Assembly (NCBI GenBank): GCA_024867545.1
Contig: JANFNE010000013.1
Location: 1,054,001-1,118,000 of the forward strand
Origin: Phytopythium helicoides
Lineage: Eukaryota; Oomycota; Peronosporomycetes; Pythiales; Pythiaceae
Reading direction: 5' to 3'
Length of the DNA: 64,000 nucleotides
In this document: one piece after another, positions 50,254 through 60,613 of the stretch
How positions within the stretch are numbered: position 1 is the stretch's first letter
Layout of the letters: each line of letters starts with the position of its first letter
Program-made: the position numbers and the translations under genes
The notes under the pieces: generated by a model
What the model was told of the DNA's origin: nothing
Database searches by the model: none
The model's input: only the letters and a program-made list of their open reading frames with translations

Positions 50254-51009
50254 ATGGCGCCCATCACGCTCTCGTCCAACGACCACGCGCTGCCTGCGGG
50301 CGACGCGGGCCCCACAGCGGCGCTGGCGGCTCCTGCGGGCGCCAAGGCGAGCGCTGCGGGCCCCGCGGAGGCTCCGGCGCCGTCGCTGGAGGCGCTGAGC
50401 ATGACGCTGGCGACGCGGACGCCCAGGGACTTCGAGGAGGACAAGGAAAAGCTGGAGAAGATGGCGGCGGCCGTCAAGGTGCTGCTCGAGTGCGTGGGCG
50501 AGGACCCGCAGCGCGAGGGACTCGTCAAGACGCCCATGCGCATGGCCAAGGCGCTGCTGTACAACACCAAGGGATACGGACAGAGCCTCGCGGACGTGCT
50601 CAACGAGGCCGTCTTCGAGGAGGACCACCAGGAGATGGTCATCGTCAGAGACATCGACCTGTACTCCATGTGCGAGCACCACATGGTGCCCTTCACCGGA
50701 AAGGTGCACATTGGATACATCCCAAACGGAAAGGTGCTAGGGCTCAGCAAGCTTGCGCGCGTCTCGGAGGTCTTCGCGAGACGCCTGCAGGTGCAGGAGC
50801 GCCTCACCAAGCAGATCGCCAACGCCATCATGGGCGTCATCCAGCCCAAGGGCGTCGCCGTCGTCATCGAGGCCACGCACATGTGCATGGTCATGCGCGG
50901 CGTCGAGAAGAGCGGCGCCAGCACCGTCACCAGCTCCGTGCTCGGCGTCTTCAAGACCGACCCGCGCACGCGGAGCGAGTTTATGTCACACATCCACCGC
51001 CGCTATTAG
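50254..51009 (+). CDS. GCH1: GTP cyclohydrolase I
   Basis: A single exon of 251 residues starts [10 protein letters not shown] (context gccATGG), nearly the length of human GCH1. The enzyme converts GTP to 7,8-dihydroneopterin triphosphate, the first step toward folate and tetrahydrobiopterin. The first 60 residues are Ala-rich and low-complexity. The catalytic domain follows: [59 protein letters not shown] and [16 protein letters not shown]. The zinc ligands are Cys140, His143 and Cys211, matching Cys141, His144 and Cys212 of the human enzyme, and the GTP-binding His and Arg blocks are intact. It is convergent with the EF-hand gene. Confidence 0.97.
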   Translation: MAPITLSSNDHALPAGDAGPTAALAAPAGAKASAAGPAEAPAPSLEALSMTLATRTPRDFEEDKEKLEKMAAAVKVLLECVGEDPQREGLVKTPMRMAKALLYNTKGYGQSLADVLNEAVFEEDHQEMVIVRDIDLYSMCEHHMVPFTGKVHIGYIPNGKVLGLSKLARVSEVFARRLQVQERLTKQIANAIMGVIQPKGVAVVIEATHMCMVMRGVEKSGASTVTSSVLGVFKTDPRTRSEFMSHIHRRY

Positions 51010-51219
51010 CCGCAGCCGCCGTCCACGCCTGTGCGAGGAGAAGAACCACGGACTCGACGCGCACTGCACCAACAACACAGTAGAGAGGGAACGGCGTGCC
51101 TTCGCCCCGGGCCAACCAAGGTGCGCGCATGATCGGCATGTTGCTTCGCTCGGGGGCGGAAGCGTGTATATCAACAATATAGCTTAGTGCATTGCTCTTC
51201 CTACTTCTGCTGTGCCAAC

Positions 51220-54200
51220 TCACGAATAATCCGAGTCCACTGCCTGCACGAGCGACAGGTAGTTGACGTCTGAGGACGCCGTTCGGCCGTCGCGGAAGGC
51301 AAACTGCTGAGCGAGCGCTTGTACGTCACGCGGCGAAATGTTGAGCTTCATCATGTCGAGCACGGCGGCGAACTGGAACTTGGTCACGCGTCCGATTTTG
51401 TTGTGGTCGTAGTCCTGGAAGTACGGTTTCATGTGCAGGCGGCGGTGGTTCACCTCGGTCCTCAGCAAAGTTAACGATCGCTTGACTTGCTCGCTGATAG
51501 CACCCGTCGCGGTGAATCCATCACTTCCCACGTCTCGTGGGGGCGATGGAGCTGCCATGTCGTGGGAAAAGTCGACGGCTTCCAAGAACGCTCGCCAGTC
51601 GATTTTGTCCGAGTTCCTGGTCGACTGAAAATGGGCGTCGAGCGCCTGGACATCCGCATCCGAAAGCACCAGTCCACTGCGGTTGAGGGCAGTGTGGAAC
51701 TTGGCAATCGTGATCTCACCTGACCGCAACTTGTCGCCTTCAGCGATGAACTCTTTCATTCGAATCCGCTTGGTGCTCATTTGGCGACGCAGCTCCGCAA
51801 GCAACGGACCCAGCTCAGCTATGCCGGTGTTCCGATCGCGGGGATTTCGCCTTCCGCTGGCATCGATGCTAATTCCCCCAGAGTTATAGAGCTCCTGGCG
51901 GTATGCTACGCTGCTGGGCAGAACTACAGCGCCAGAATCGACATCTTCGATCGCAGTTGCCACTTCGAGCGCTTGAAGGAAAGCGCGGTAGTTGACGTCG
52001 CAGATGGAGCTGAGGGTCATCCCTGTGCCCTTGGCACTCTGCTCACGGAACTTGATCACTAACAACCGGGTCTGAGCTGCATCTGCAGGTAGCAATGCAA
52101 ACATTGAGAGCACACGCTCAAACTTCGTAGCCGAAATAAATCCTTGACGTGATCGATCAAAATCCTCGAACGCAGGTTTGATATCAAGTCGCTGTCGGTC
52201 AACGGCTTGCTTGATCGACCGTACCGTCAGAGTAACTGCACGTTCTTGATCGGCAGTGAGTTCCATCTCAATTTTGATCCCGCCAAACTGTTCACCTCGA
52301 GATTGTAGCCCAGTCAGATCATGCCGAGGTGCTCGCTCTAGTCCTTTGACGGTAAAGACGCTTTCGATGTCATCAACAAAGTTTTTCCAAGCAATCCAGC
52401 GCTTCCCAAGGCTATCCAGCTCATCACAAGCGTAGGCATCTCCTAGGAGCTCCATCTCCTCGTTTGATAGCACAAGCCCGGCTGCGTTGAGTCCGGCGCG
52501 GAACTGAGCGCCGCTGATTTTGCCGTGGCGGAGCTTATCAAAGTCGCGATAGTATTCATCAAGCCGCACGCGGTCTCTCTTCACGGAAACTTTGATGTAC
52601 CGAAGAAGCATTGAGACGGGTCTCGGTCCAGCTCGGGTGGAATTCTCTTCAAAAGAATCAGCCTGCAGCTTTGTGGGCGATATGATTTCGGACCCAACGT
52701 GGCTGGAAGACGGACGCGCTACGCTTTGCGCATTTGGGTCCCAGTGCTCGAGATCGTAGCAAAAATTGACGTAATTGACAAACTGCTCCCCGTAAGCGCT
52801 TTCATAACGTTTGAGTAGCACACGGCGCTCAGCCTCACTTGTCAATGTGAGTTTAAAGATCACCATGACGCGAAAGAACTGCTCAACGGTGATATGCTCC
52901 CGACGTCCACGGTCAAAGTCTTGAAAGGAAGGCTTCAACAAGATTCTTCTGGTGGTGCAAAACGTGCTCAGTCGCTGCAGCATTCCGCGGTGGATTTCAG
53001 CCTCAGACTCGCTCAGTGACCCGCGAACTTCTCTCGTGCAGCGAGATCCCCCTCCATTATTTAGCGTAACAGCAGCAAATGACGACAATGTGTCTTCATG
53101 CTCATCTGACCTATAGCCTTTTACTCTTTCGTTCTCATTGTAATTGTTGTTGCCGACGGAATCGCCCAGACCGCCTGTGAGTCCGTTCACATTCTGGCAG
53201 AAGCGAGTGTAGTCCACCAAGGACAAGTCCAGCGATTTGATAGAGTACTTGCTGACAAGTAGATCAAGGTCACGTTCCGTGACAAAGGCGAAGCATAGCT
53301 TCACACAACGCCGAAACTGCGCCTCGGTACACTTTCCAGTACGGAGCTGGTCGAAGTCAACAAAGAAGTTCTTGATGCGGATGCGGTCTCGTGCAGCAAT
53401 TTCACCGAGAGAGTGTTCAAGTTCGCGAACCGTGTTGCTTTCTTCTGCGTTGGGCACTCCATAACCTGAGCCACCTGGAGCTGAAAAGTGCCGACGCTCT
53501 GGAGATCGAGGCATCGCAGCTTCTGGCTCAGCCCCAGCAGTTTCCGGGCAAATATCATAGTGCAACGCTCGATAGTACACGTCAAGGTCGTCACTGTAGG
53601 CTTTGAGCAAGATTGTCAACTCGTGGGCGGGTAGCTCTACGATGTCAAGGAGGTCTCGCACAAACTGAGTCTTGGTGACTTTTCCGGCATTACTGCGATC
53701 GAAATCATGAAACACATCCTTGAAGACGATTCCTTTCGTTGTGGCCGCGGCATGCAGCTTGCTCTTGACTCGAGCCAACACTGGTGCTTCTGCGCTACTA
53801 ACAGGTGCAGGCGTGAAGCGCTTCTGCGCCAACATATCGCTGGCTTGCTTTGTGGACTTGATCTCGGGTTTGGTTTCGAGACCCTTGACAGTGAATACCT
53901 TGTCGATAAGATCGCAAAATCGCCGGTAGTCCACGAAAGACGGGTCTTCTGGGATTCTGTACTTGACTAAGAGCAATGCAACTTCACTCGGCGAAAGATG
54001 AAGGCCACTGACATCAAGTGCGCGCTTGAACTGCTCCAGTTTGATTTTCTTGACGCGGTGAACGTCGAACGTTTTCATAAATTCCTCGAGGCGGATCCGG
54101 CGCTGCTTGCACAGCACGCGGATCTTGGCCTTGAGAGACCGAAACTCGGGAGAGCTGTGCATTTTCACCACCCTCTTGAGCTCTCCCAAATGTTTTGTCG

Positions 54201-54330
54201 ATGGTAGCAATTCGAAAGGGTGGCGACAAGCAAAGGTTGCGAAGCGCTCTGGTAGGTCAATGTGGATGATAAGCGAGTCTTCCAAAGGTGGTTTCCATAC
54301 CACAGATTTAGAAGCGCAGGAATAACACAT
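51220..54330 (-). CDS. Large EF-hand-repeat protein
   Basis: A single exon gives 1,036 residues from the ATG at 54330 (MCYSCASKSVVWKPP); the frame is open upstream but has no earlier ATG, so an upstream exon is possible. At least eight units of about 75-85 residues recur, each with a basic helix, a loop such as DFDRSNAGKVTKTQF, DFDRSRQGFISATKF or DYDHNKIGRVTKFQF, and a second helix ending in VNY/VDY plus an aromatic. These are EF-hand-type pairs. Most loops lack the Glu at position 12 (Gln or Lys-Phe instead), so few would bind calcium well. Two units are followed by VFTVKGLE. The domain plan resembles EF-hand proteins common in oomycetes and other flagellated protists. Location and partner are unknown. 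Its first two codons lie at the edge of the sugar-transporter inverted duplication. Confidence 0.85.
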   Translation of the reverse strand: MCYSCASKSVVWKPPLEDSLIIHIDLPERFATFACRHPFELLPSTKHLGELKRVVKMHSSPEFRSLKAKIRVLCKQRRIRLEEFMKTFDVHRVKKIKLEQFKRALDVSGLHLSPSEVALLLVKYRIPEDPSFVDYRRFCDLIDKVFTVKGLETKPEIKSTKQASDMLAQKRFTPAPVSSAEAPVLARVKSKLHAAATTKGIVFKDVFHDFDRSNAGKVTKTQFVRDLLDIVELPAHELTILLKAYSDDLDVYYRALHYDICPETAGAEPEAAMPRSPERRHFSAPGGSGYGVPNAEESNTVRELEHSLGEIAARDRIRIKNFFVDFDQLRTGKCTEAQFRRCVKLCFAFVTERDLDLLVSKYSIKSLDLSLVDYTRFCQNVNGLTGGLGDSVGNNNYNENERVKGYRSDEHEDTLSSFAAVTLNNGGGSRCTREVRGSLSESEAEIHRGMLQRLSTFCTTRRILLKPSFQDFDRGRREHITVEQFFRVMVIFKLTLTSEAERRVLLKRYESAYGEQFVNYVNFCYDLEHWDPNAQSVARPSSSHVGSEIISPTKLQADSFEENSTRAGPRPVSMLLRYIKVSVKRDRVRLDEYYRDFDKLRHGKISGAQFRAGLNAAGLVLSNEEMELLGDAYACDELDSLGKRWIAWKNFVDDIESVFTVKGLERAPRHDLTGLQSRGEQFGGIKIEMELTADQERAVTLTVRSIKQAVDRQRLDIKPAFEDFDRSRQGFISATKFERVLSMFALLPADAAQTRLLVIKFREQSAKGTGMTLSSICDVNYRAFLQALEVATAIEDVDSGAVVLPSSVAYRQELYNSGGISIDASGRRNPRDRNTGIAELGPLLAELRRQMSTKRIRMKEFIAEGDKLRSGEITIAKFHTALNRSGLVLSDADVQALDAHFQSTRNSDKIDWRAFLEAVDFSHDMAAPSPPRDVGSDGFTATGAISEQVKRSLTLLRTEVNHRRLHMKPYFQDYDHNKIGRVTKFQFAAVLDMMKLNISPRDVQALAQQFAFRDGRTASSDVNYLSLVQAVDSDYS

Positions 54331-54790
54331 TGACCCGTGGCTATTCCTATGGAAGCCCCAACCTTCAGCAATTCGTAACAGTTTGAGGCACCAACACGCA
54401 TGCCCACAAGCTGAAAATGTGCGGCGCACGCAATGATGATCAAGGACTCATGCGAATAACGATGGAAAGCTCAGCTTCTCTTGCGTAGCTCCTTCGTACG
54501 TCAGAACTACCTGAAGTAAAGTTGGAATGCAGATGACTTGAGACCTCTAATTACTGGAGACACAACGCAAACCTTTCTGTGCGACGACAACAGAGCTCAA
54601 CACAACTTGCAGAAGACCACGTTGAACGAGACTACAGTAGTAGTTGCCTTCTATTACACTTCATATCGCTCGACCCCGTGAAGCGATCGCAAAATGAGCC
54701 ATCGACACTTTTTGCAGCAACCATCGGACAATCACCAATCACACACTCCAGGTCGATTCAACAAGCTTTATACTACACGATATTGACCCC
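54331..54790. other. Intergenic region between EF-hand gene and sugar transporter A
   Basis: 460 bp of presumed transporter 3' region and EF-hand promoter. No gene or promoter match was recognised. The whole stretch is part of inverted-repeat arm A, and its copy lies at about 59635-60082. Confidence 0.55.
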
Positions 54791-56305
54791 TTACTTGCGC
54801 AGACGGCGCTCCTCGTACTCGGCCAGCACCTCCTCGGCCGTCTTGCCCGACGTCTCCGGCACCAGCTTGAGCGACAGCAGGTAGAAGATGGCGAGCAGCA
54901 CCACGAACGGTGCGTAGCTCCAGTCGTCGAGCGCGTCCGCCACGTACGGGTAGCCGACACCGACGATGAGGTTGCACAGCCAGTTGCAGCCAATGCCAAT
55001 GGACGTGGCCGAGGCGCGCACCGAGTCCGGGAACAGGTCGGCCGTGATCACGTACACAAGCGGACCAAGCGTGACGCCGAACGCAATGACGTACAGAGCC
55101 GTGAAGACGATCGAGAGCGCCGACACGTCGACGAGGTTGGCGACGGTCATGAGCACGGACATGACGAACATACCGGCGAGGCCCCACAGAATCATGTTGC
55201 GGTTGCCGAAGCGCACAGCGAGCACACCCGTGAAGAATGCGGGCCAGATGTTGATGAAGTCAATGATGAGCGTGCCGATGCGCGGGTCCGAGATACCGGC
55301 GTCCTTGAAGATGTCACCCGAGTAGTAGAAGACGGCGTTGATACCGGACAGCTGCTGAGCGCACGAGAGCAGCACGGCGGTGGCGAGTTGCAGACGGTAC
55401 TTGGGCGAGAACAGCGACTCCTTCTCGACCGGAGCCTCGACACCGTTGCCCAGCTCCGCCTCGTTCGGCTTGTTGGTAGCCTCGAGCCACGACAGCACCG
55501 TGTACACGTTCTCCTCACCATACAGACGCGCGATGACCTGCTTGGCCTCCTCGCGGCGGTTCTGCACCAGCAGCCAGGCGGGACTCTCGACGGCGAACTG
55601 GGGTGCAAGCACCAGGAACAGGCCCGCGAGGATGATCGGGAAACCCGCGAGGTAACGCCAGCCGCTGCTCGTGTCCGCGAAGAAGAACGTGATGGCCGGC
55701 ACAAGGATACCGATGGTCACCGAGATCTGCAGTCCGAGACCCAGGATGTTGCGCATGTGCGGCGGCGACAGCTCGTTGACGTAGGCACCGAGAGTGCCCG
55801 TGGCGGCTCCCGAGGCGATACCCGAGATGAGACGGCCGACAGCAAACGGCCAGACATTGGACACAGCCGCCTGGATGACGGCGCCGACGATGATGAAGAT
55901 GCAGTTGACGTAGAGCAGCTTCTTACGTCCCCACAGGTCGGCAAAGTAGCCGCACGTCATACTGCCGACCATGCCGCCAAAGATCCACGCGTTCACGGCG
56001 AAGGTCCACTCGAGCTTGGAGTGACCCGGGAACATGAGGCACGTGCCAGGCGCCACGGGGCGAGCGTTACAGTCGTCGGTGTCGCTGAAGGTCGACAGGT
56101 TGAGCTGCGTGGTGGACCAACCACTCTGGAACGGCTGGAGAAGCGCGATGAGGATGCTCGTGTACAGGATAGCGTTGGGCTTGAGTCGACGCGCAGCCTC
56201 CTTGTTGGCCTCGTCGAAGGTGCTGGGAACGGCAGCGCCAGCGTTGGTGGGGGTCGTCACCTCCGAGTAGACCTCGTCGGTGTGGGCTTGCGAGGGGATA
56301 GCCAT
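54791..56305 (-). CDS. MFS sugar transporter (SLC2/GLUT-like), copy A
   Basis: 504 residues from the ATG at 56305 (MAIPSQAHTD); the frame extends upstream, but the shared leader and promoter place the start here. About 12 membrane helices are expected. Sugar-porter motifs: SGWSTTQLNLSTFSD after TM1, GYFADLWGRKKLL between TM2 and TM3, SGIASGAATGTLGAYVNE in TM4-5, VESPAWLL, QQLSGINAVFYYSG in TM7, and the C-terminal PETSGKTAEEVLAEYE. These define the SLC2-type facilitator or proton symporter family, which moves hexoses across the plasma membrane. It differs from copy B at a single residue (Gln instead of Lys in LAPQFAVE). Strongly C/G-ending codons suggest high expression. The exact sugar is unknown. 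Confidence 0.95.
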   Translation of the reverse strand: MAIPSQAHTDEVYSEVTTPTNAGAAVPSTFDEANKEAARRLKPNAILYTSILIALLQPFQSGWSTTQLNLSTFSDTDDCNARPVAPGTCLMFPGHSKLEWTFAVNAWIFGGMVGSMTCGYFADLWGRKKLLYVNCIFIIVGAVIQAAVSNVWPFAVGRLISGIASGAATGTLGAYVNELSPPHMRNILGLGLQISVTIGILVPAITFFFADTSSGWRYLAGFPIILAGLFLVLAPQFAVESPAWLLVQNRREEAKQVIARLYGEENVYTVLSWLEATNKPNEAELGNGVEAPVEKESLFSPKYRLQLATAVLLSCAQQLSGINAVFYYSGDIFKDAGISDPRIGTLIIDFINIWPAFFTGVLAVRFGNRNMILWGLAGMFVMSVLMTVANLVDVSALSIVFTALYVIAFGVTLGPLVYVITADLFPDSVRASATSIGIGCNWLCNLIVGVGYPYVADALDDWSYAPFVVLLAIFYLLSLKLVPETSGKTAEEVLAEYEERRLRK

Positions 56306-56381
56306 GGTTTGCCTCGTGTGCAAAAGTCGACAAGTACTGGTAGGTGTAGTTGAGTCTCGAGACTTGAAGACGCGGCTTGGC

Positions 56382-56397
56382 AAATTGGAAAGTGAGG
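56382..56397 (-). promoter_or_regulatory. Oomycete core promoter of sugar transporter A
   Basis: On the minus strand cctcactttccaattt matches the consensus GCTCATTYYNCAWTTT at 14 of 16 positions, 76 bases before the start codon. The identical element precedes copy B. Confidence 0.8.
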
Positions 56398-56430
56398 AGA
56401 CGAGGAGTGAGTCGGTTGCAACTTGACTGG

Positions 56431-57996
56431 TGAGGTGGAGGGCGACAGGGGACATTCAGGAGGTACACTTCACGCGCTTGCAGTTGCCTTTGGAACATGT
56501 CGGATGCATACTCTACAACGTCCGCCATATACTACCGTGTTATGAATTGCTTGCGTGATTTGGAAGGGGACTGGCTGGTACTCTGCGCGCTTGAAGTTGG
56601 CGTCGCCATCATCGCTCGGTCGCCTGCCTGCCTTCCCGCTGTAAAGTCTCGCGACCCGCGTGCCGATTTGCTGCGTGTGCAGCGCTGCGCCTACTTGATT
56701 GCTGGGCGGTTTATAACCAAAGCGAGCCCACGAAAGCTCCGTTCTGCATGGGGTGCAAGGGGTGCACCCGAACCGGAGCTCTTCAGTTTTGCATTGCCGG
56801 TCCGCTTCAGAATTGCATAGCGCGGACACTCGTCTTGAATTTCGAAGCAGCCCCGAGGACGAGATGAATCCAGTAATTTCATTGAACAGGCTGGCACACC
56901 TTGAGCGACGGTTTCAGCTCGCTGGCGGAGGCATTCGAAATCTCCAGTTGCGTTCGCCCATGCATGTACTACCACTGTCGAATGGAGGCCGCCGACCAGG
57001 TCGAGGGACTGTTGACGCCAGCAATGCCCGCTGAGTCATGGCGAATGCACACGTTGAGTAGCATATCTCAAGATGCTTCGATTCTAATCAACTCAACAGC
57101 AAGTTGAACTCTTCTGTGGCAGCTGCGTTTGTGAAGAATACCATTGTCTCGTGCTGAGTGATGTAAATGATGTGAGGACTCGTTGCGCTAACAATATTTT
57201 GTAGACGGCACAGGCTCTTCATGGCATGTTGTGACAGGGAGACCTTCGCGAATTCCTACAAGTGCGGCAAATGATGTGTTATAGTACCGGAACGCAAAAC
57301 TCTTGTGAGCTTAGCAAGCGCGTGCCTCCACCAACTGATGCGAGGCTGCATTTGGAGAGAGCACAATCAACGTCCCGAAAGCACAACTGTTTCGCAAAAG
57401 CAGGCGCCTTGGGCAAGCTTCAAGCCGAGACATTTTTTCGTGGTGTCGATTTCTAATTCGTCCGCTTTATGCAAACCTGAAGGAGGAGCAACTCGCCGCG
57501 GCGACTATGCAAAGCTGAAGCCCACGCTTCGGACGCTGCTTCAGTTTTGCAGCGACGACACCATCGAGTCAACAAAGGACAGCTCCAGTTGCTCGCAAGT
57601 TTGACAAGACATTGGTATTTGCTGCAGGGAGCAAGACTCCGAGGGCACTACCTGTAGCACTACATATAGGACTCGAGGCTCTTTTATTCGCAGCCATGTA
57701 TCCCGCGGCACGGCCCGTGGAGCATTGGTCGCTGCTTCGCATCGGCGAGAGACCGTGCATCAATCAAGTGGGTATTGCGCAGCACTCGCAGTCCCTCGAG
57801 CATTCTCAACTTCAAGTGTGCAAAACCTGTGCGTAGTGTTTCATCGCCACAATCCTGTCAGCTCCAGTCAACCTCCGCTGCCTGCCTGCCTGCCTGTCAC
57901 CCTTTTGAAGGTGTGCTGCTTTGTCAAGAGCAAGTGAAGAGGATAGGTCCCCTCTCGCTCCTTGCATTGTTTTGCCACGATTCAAGCCACCACACC
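56431..57996. other. Spacer between the two sugar-transporter arms
   Basis: About 1.57 kb of unique sequence separates the inverted arms and must hold the distal promoters of both copies. Open frames here are short and show no family features. No repeat, RNA gene or element terminus was recognised. Confidence 0.55.
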
Positions 57997-58027
57997 GGTC
58001 AAGTTGCAACCGACTCACTCCTCGTCT

Positions 58028-58043
58028 CCTCACTTTCCAATTT
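58028..58043 (+). promoter_or_regulatory. Oomycete core promoter of sugar transporter B
   Basis: cctcactttccaattt matches the initiator plus flanking element consensus at 14 of 16 positions, 76 bases before the ATG at 58120, and is the same as in copy A. Confidence 0.8.
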
Positions 58044-58119
58044 GCCAAGCCGCGTCTTCAAGTCTCGAGACTCAACTACACCTACCAGTACTTGTCGACT
58101 TTTGCACACGAGGCAAACC

Positions 58120-59634
58120 ATGGCTATCCCCTCGCAAGCCCACACCGACGAGGTCTACTCGGAGGTGACGACCCCCACCAACGCTGGCGCTGCCGTTCCC
58201 AGCACCTTCGACGAGGCCAACAAGGAGGCTGCGCGTCGACTCAAGCCCAACGCTATCCTGTACACGAGCATCCTCATCGCGCTTCTCCAGCCGTTCCAGA
58301 GTGGTTGGTCCACCACGCAGCTCAACCTGTCGACCTTCAGCGACACCGACGACTGTAACGCTCGCCCCGTGGCGCCTGGCACGTGCCTCATGTTCCCGGG
58401 TCACTCCAAGCTCGAGTGGACCTTCGCCGTGAACGCGTGGATCTTTGGCGGCATGGTCGGCAGTATGACGTGCGGCTACTTTGCCGACCTGTGGGGACGT
58501 AAGAAGCTGCTCTACGTCAACTGCATCTTCATCATCGTCGGCGCCGTCATCCAGGCGGCTGTGTCCAATGTCTGGCCGTTTGCTGTCGGCCGTCTCATCT
58601 CGGGTATCGCCTCGGGAGCCGCCACGGGCACTCTCGGTGCCTACGTCAACGAGCTGTCGCCGCCGCACATGCGCAACATCCTGGGTCTCGGACTGCAGAT
58701 CTCGGTGACCATCGGTATCCTTGTGCCGGCCATCACGTTCTTCTTCGCGGACACGAGCAGCGGCTGGCGTTACCTCGCGGGTTTCCCGATCATCCTCGCG
58801 GGCCTGTTCCTGGTGCTTGCACCCAAGTTCGCCGTCGAGAGTCCCGCCTGGCTGCTGGTGCAGAACCGCCGCGAGGAGGCCAAGCAGGTCATCGCGCGTC
58901 TGTATGGTGAGGAGAACGTGTACACGGTGCTGTCGTGGCTCGAGGCTACCAACAAGCCGAACGAGGCGGAGCTGGGCAACGGTGTCGAGGCTCCGGTCGA
59001 GAAGGAGTCGCTGTTCTCGCCCAAGTACCGTCTGCAACTCGCCACCGCCGTGCTGCTCTCGTGCGCTCAGCAGCTGTCCGGTATCAACGCCGTCTTCTAC
59101 TACTCGGGTGACATCTTCAAGGACGCCGGTATCTCGGACCCGCGCATCGGCACGCTCATCATTGACTTCATCAACATCTGGCCCGCATTCTTCACGGGTG
59201 TGCTCGCTGTGCGCTTCGGCAACCGCAACATGATTCTGTGGGGCCTCGCCGGTATGTTCGTCATGTCCGTGCTCATGACCGTCGCCAACCTCGTCGACGT
59301 GTCGGCGCTCTCGATCGTCTTCACGGCTCTGTACGTCATTGCGTTCGGCGTCACGCTTGGTCCGCTTGTGTACGTGATCACGGCCGACCTGTTCCCGGAC
59401 TCGGTGCGCGCCTCGGCCACGTCCATTGGCATTGGCTGCAACTGGCTGTGCAACCTCATCGTCGGTGTCGGCTACCCGTACGTGGCGGACGCGCTCGACG
59501 ACTGGAGCTACGCACCGTTCGTGGTGCTGCTCGCCATCTTCTACCTGCTGTCGCTCAAGCTGGTGCCGGAGACGTCGGGCAAGACGGCCGAGGAGGTGCT
59601 GGCCGAGTACGAGGAGCGCCGTCTGCGCAAGTAA
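58120..59634 (+). CDS. MFS sugar transporter (SLC2/GLUT-like), copy B
   Basis: 504 residues from the ATG at 58120; an in-frame upstream extension to 57775 exists only because the leader happens to be open, and the shared promoter at 58028 argues against it. Sequence and motifs are those of copy A (GYFADLWGRKKLL, QQLSGINAVFYYSG, PETSGKTAEEV) except Lys for Gln in LAPKFAVE. The two genes point away from each other across a 1.57 kb spacer. The near identity at synonymous sites as well points to a recent duplication or continuing conversion. The likely role is hexose uptake across the plasma membrane; the substrate was not determined. Confidence 0.95.
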   Translation: MAIPSQAHTDEVYSEVTTPTNAGAAVPSTFDEANKEAARRLKPNAILYTSILIALLQPFQSGWSTTQLNLSTFSDTDDCNARPVAPGTCLMFPGHSKLEWTFAVNAWIFGGMVGSMTCGYFADLWGRKKLLYVNCIFIIVGAVIQAAVSNVWPFAVGRLISGIASGAATGTLGAYVNELSPPHMRNILGLGLQISVTIGILVPAITFFFADTSSGWRYLAGFPIILAGLFLVLAPKFAVESPAWLLVQNRREEAKQVIARLYGEENVYTVLSWLEATNKPNEAELGNGVEAPVEKESLFSPKYRLQLATAVLLSCAQQLSGINAVFYYSGDIFKDAGISDPRIGTLIIDFINIWPAFFTGVLAVRFGNRNMILWGLAGMFVMSVLMTVANLVDVSALSIVFTALYVIAFGVTLGPLVYVITADLFPDSVRASATSIGIGCNWLCNLIVGVGYPYVADALDDWSYAPFVVLLAIFYLLSLKLVPETSGKTAEEVLAEYEERRLRK

Positions 59635-60088
59635 GGGGTCAATATCGTGTAGTATAAAGCTTGTTGAATCGACCTGGAGTGTGTGATTGGTGATTGTCCG
59701 ATGGTTGCTGCAAAAAGTGTCGATGGCTCATTTTGCGATCGCTTCACGGGGTCGAGCGATATGAAGTGTAATAGAAGGCAACTACTACTGTAGTCTCGTT
59801 CAACGTGGTCTTCTGCAAGTTGTGTTGAGCTCTGTTGTCGTCGCACAGAAAGGTTTGCGTTGTGTCTCCAGTAATTAGAGGTCTCAAGTCATCTGCATTC
59901 CAACTTTACTTCAGGTAGTTCTGACGTACGAAGGAGCTACGCAAGAGAAGCTGAACTTTCCATCGTTATTCGCATGAGTCCTTGATCATTATTACGTTCG
60001 CCGCACATTTTCAGCTTGTGGGCATGCGTGTTGGTGCCTCAAAATGTTACGAATTGCTGAAGGTAGGAATATCCATGGGTCAATGTGT

Positions 60089-60613
60089 ATGGCTGCTTGA
60101 GCTCGTTGAGTGAAATTGCGAAGTGAGATTGATTGATTAGCGTCAACGTACACGAACCGCTACTGCTCTGCCAGCCCTGCACTCCCTGTGGGCACCTTTC
60201 TGGTGCTCACACTGGAAACGGTAGCTGTCAGTCTCTGGTTCTTATTGCCGTATGCCGTTGGCCAATCCTGCTCGCCGGCGCGTGCCTAGCAAGGCCCTGC
60301 CGCCACTGCTCGTCATGGCACGTGTCGGCACGCGCTTCTGCCGTTACATTGTCGGTCCACCCTGGCCGGTGGGGCTCGACATGAGTGCAGCTATGCGCGT
60401 CGTGGCAATCGACTGGTCTTGGTGCATCCGCGCTCCACACTTCCCCCAAGACGACCGCCCACGGAACGTGAAATGGAGAAAAAGAAAATTGGAAAAGAAA
60501 AACTGTAGTCCGGAAAAAACTGGAGTCTGGAATGCCTGGCTAACTGTTGAACACCGGAATGGACCGGCTATCTGAGACGGGCCAGGTGCCCCTTGAAGTT
60601 GCCTTCAACTGTA
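60089..60613. other. Unassigned stretch between sugar transporter B and the retroelement
   Basis: 525 bp with no recognised gene. By position it could hold the 3' long terminal repeat of the minus-strand retroelement, but no TG...CA ends or polypurine tract could be fixed, and the partner repeat would lie outside the window. Confidence 0.4.

Larger units (their letters stand above)
54325..56430. repeat. Inverted-repeat arm A (sugar transporter copy A and promoter)
   Basis: The reverse complement of about 57997-60088. It includes the transporter, its 3' flank, 135 bp or so of 5' flank, and ends at the second codon of the EF-hand gene. This arm has 12 extra bases (tggggcttccat on the minus strand) between the transporter 3' flank and the EF-hand start. 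The outer ends are uncertain by a few bases. Confidence 0.93.
57997..60088. repeat. Inverted-repeat arm B (sugar transporter copy B and promoter)
   Basis: Partner of 54325-56430 in inverted orientation. It ends at 60083-60088 with ATGTGT, the first two codons of the EF-hand gene, after which the sequence is unrelated. It therefore carries a truncated copy of that gene's promoter and start. Confidence 0.93.

Noticed and set aside
55388..56353. 321-codon frame opposite the sugar transporter (also at 58072-59037)
   Set aside because: Both are antisense shadows of identical transporter genes; duplication explains their conservation.
57775..58119. N-terminal extension of sugar transporter B
   Set aside because: The frame is open but begins upstream of the core promoter; copy A has a different upstream sequence, and both share the MAIPSQ start.
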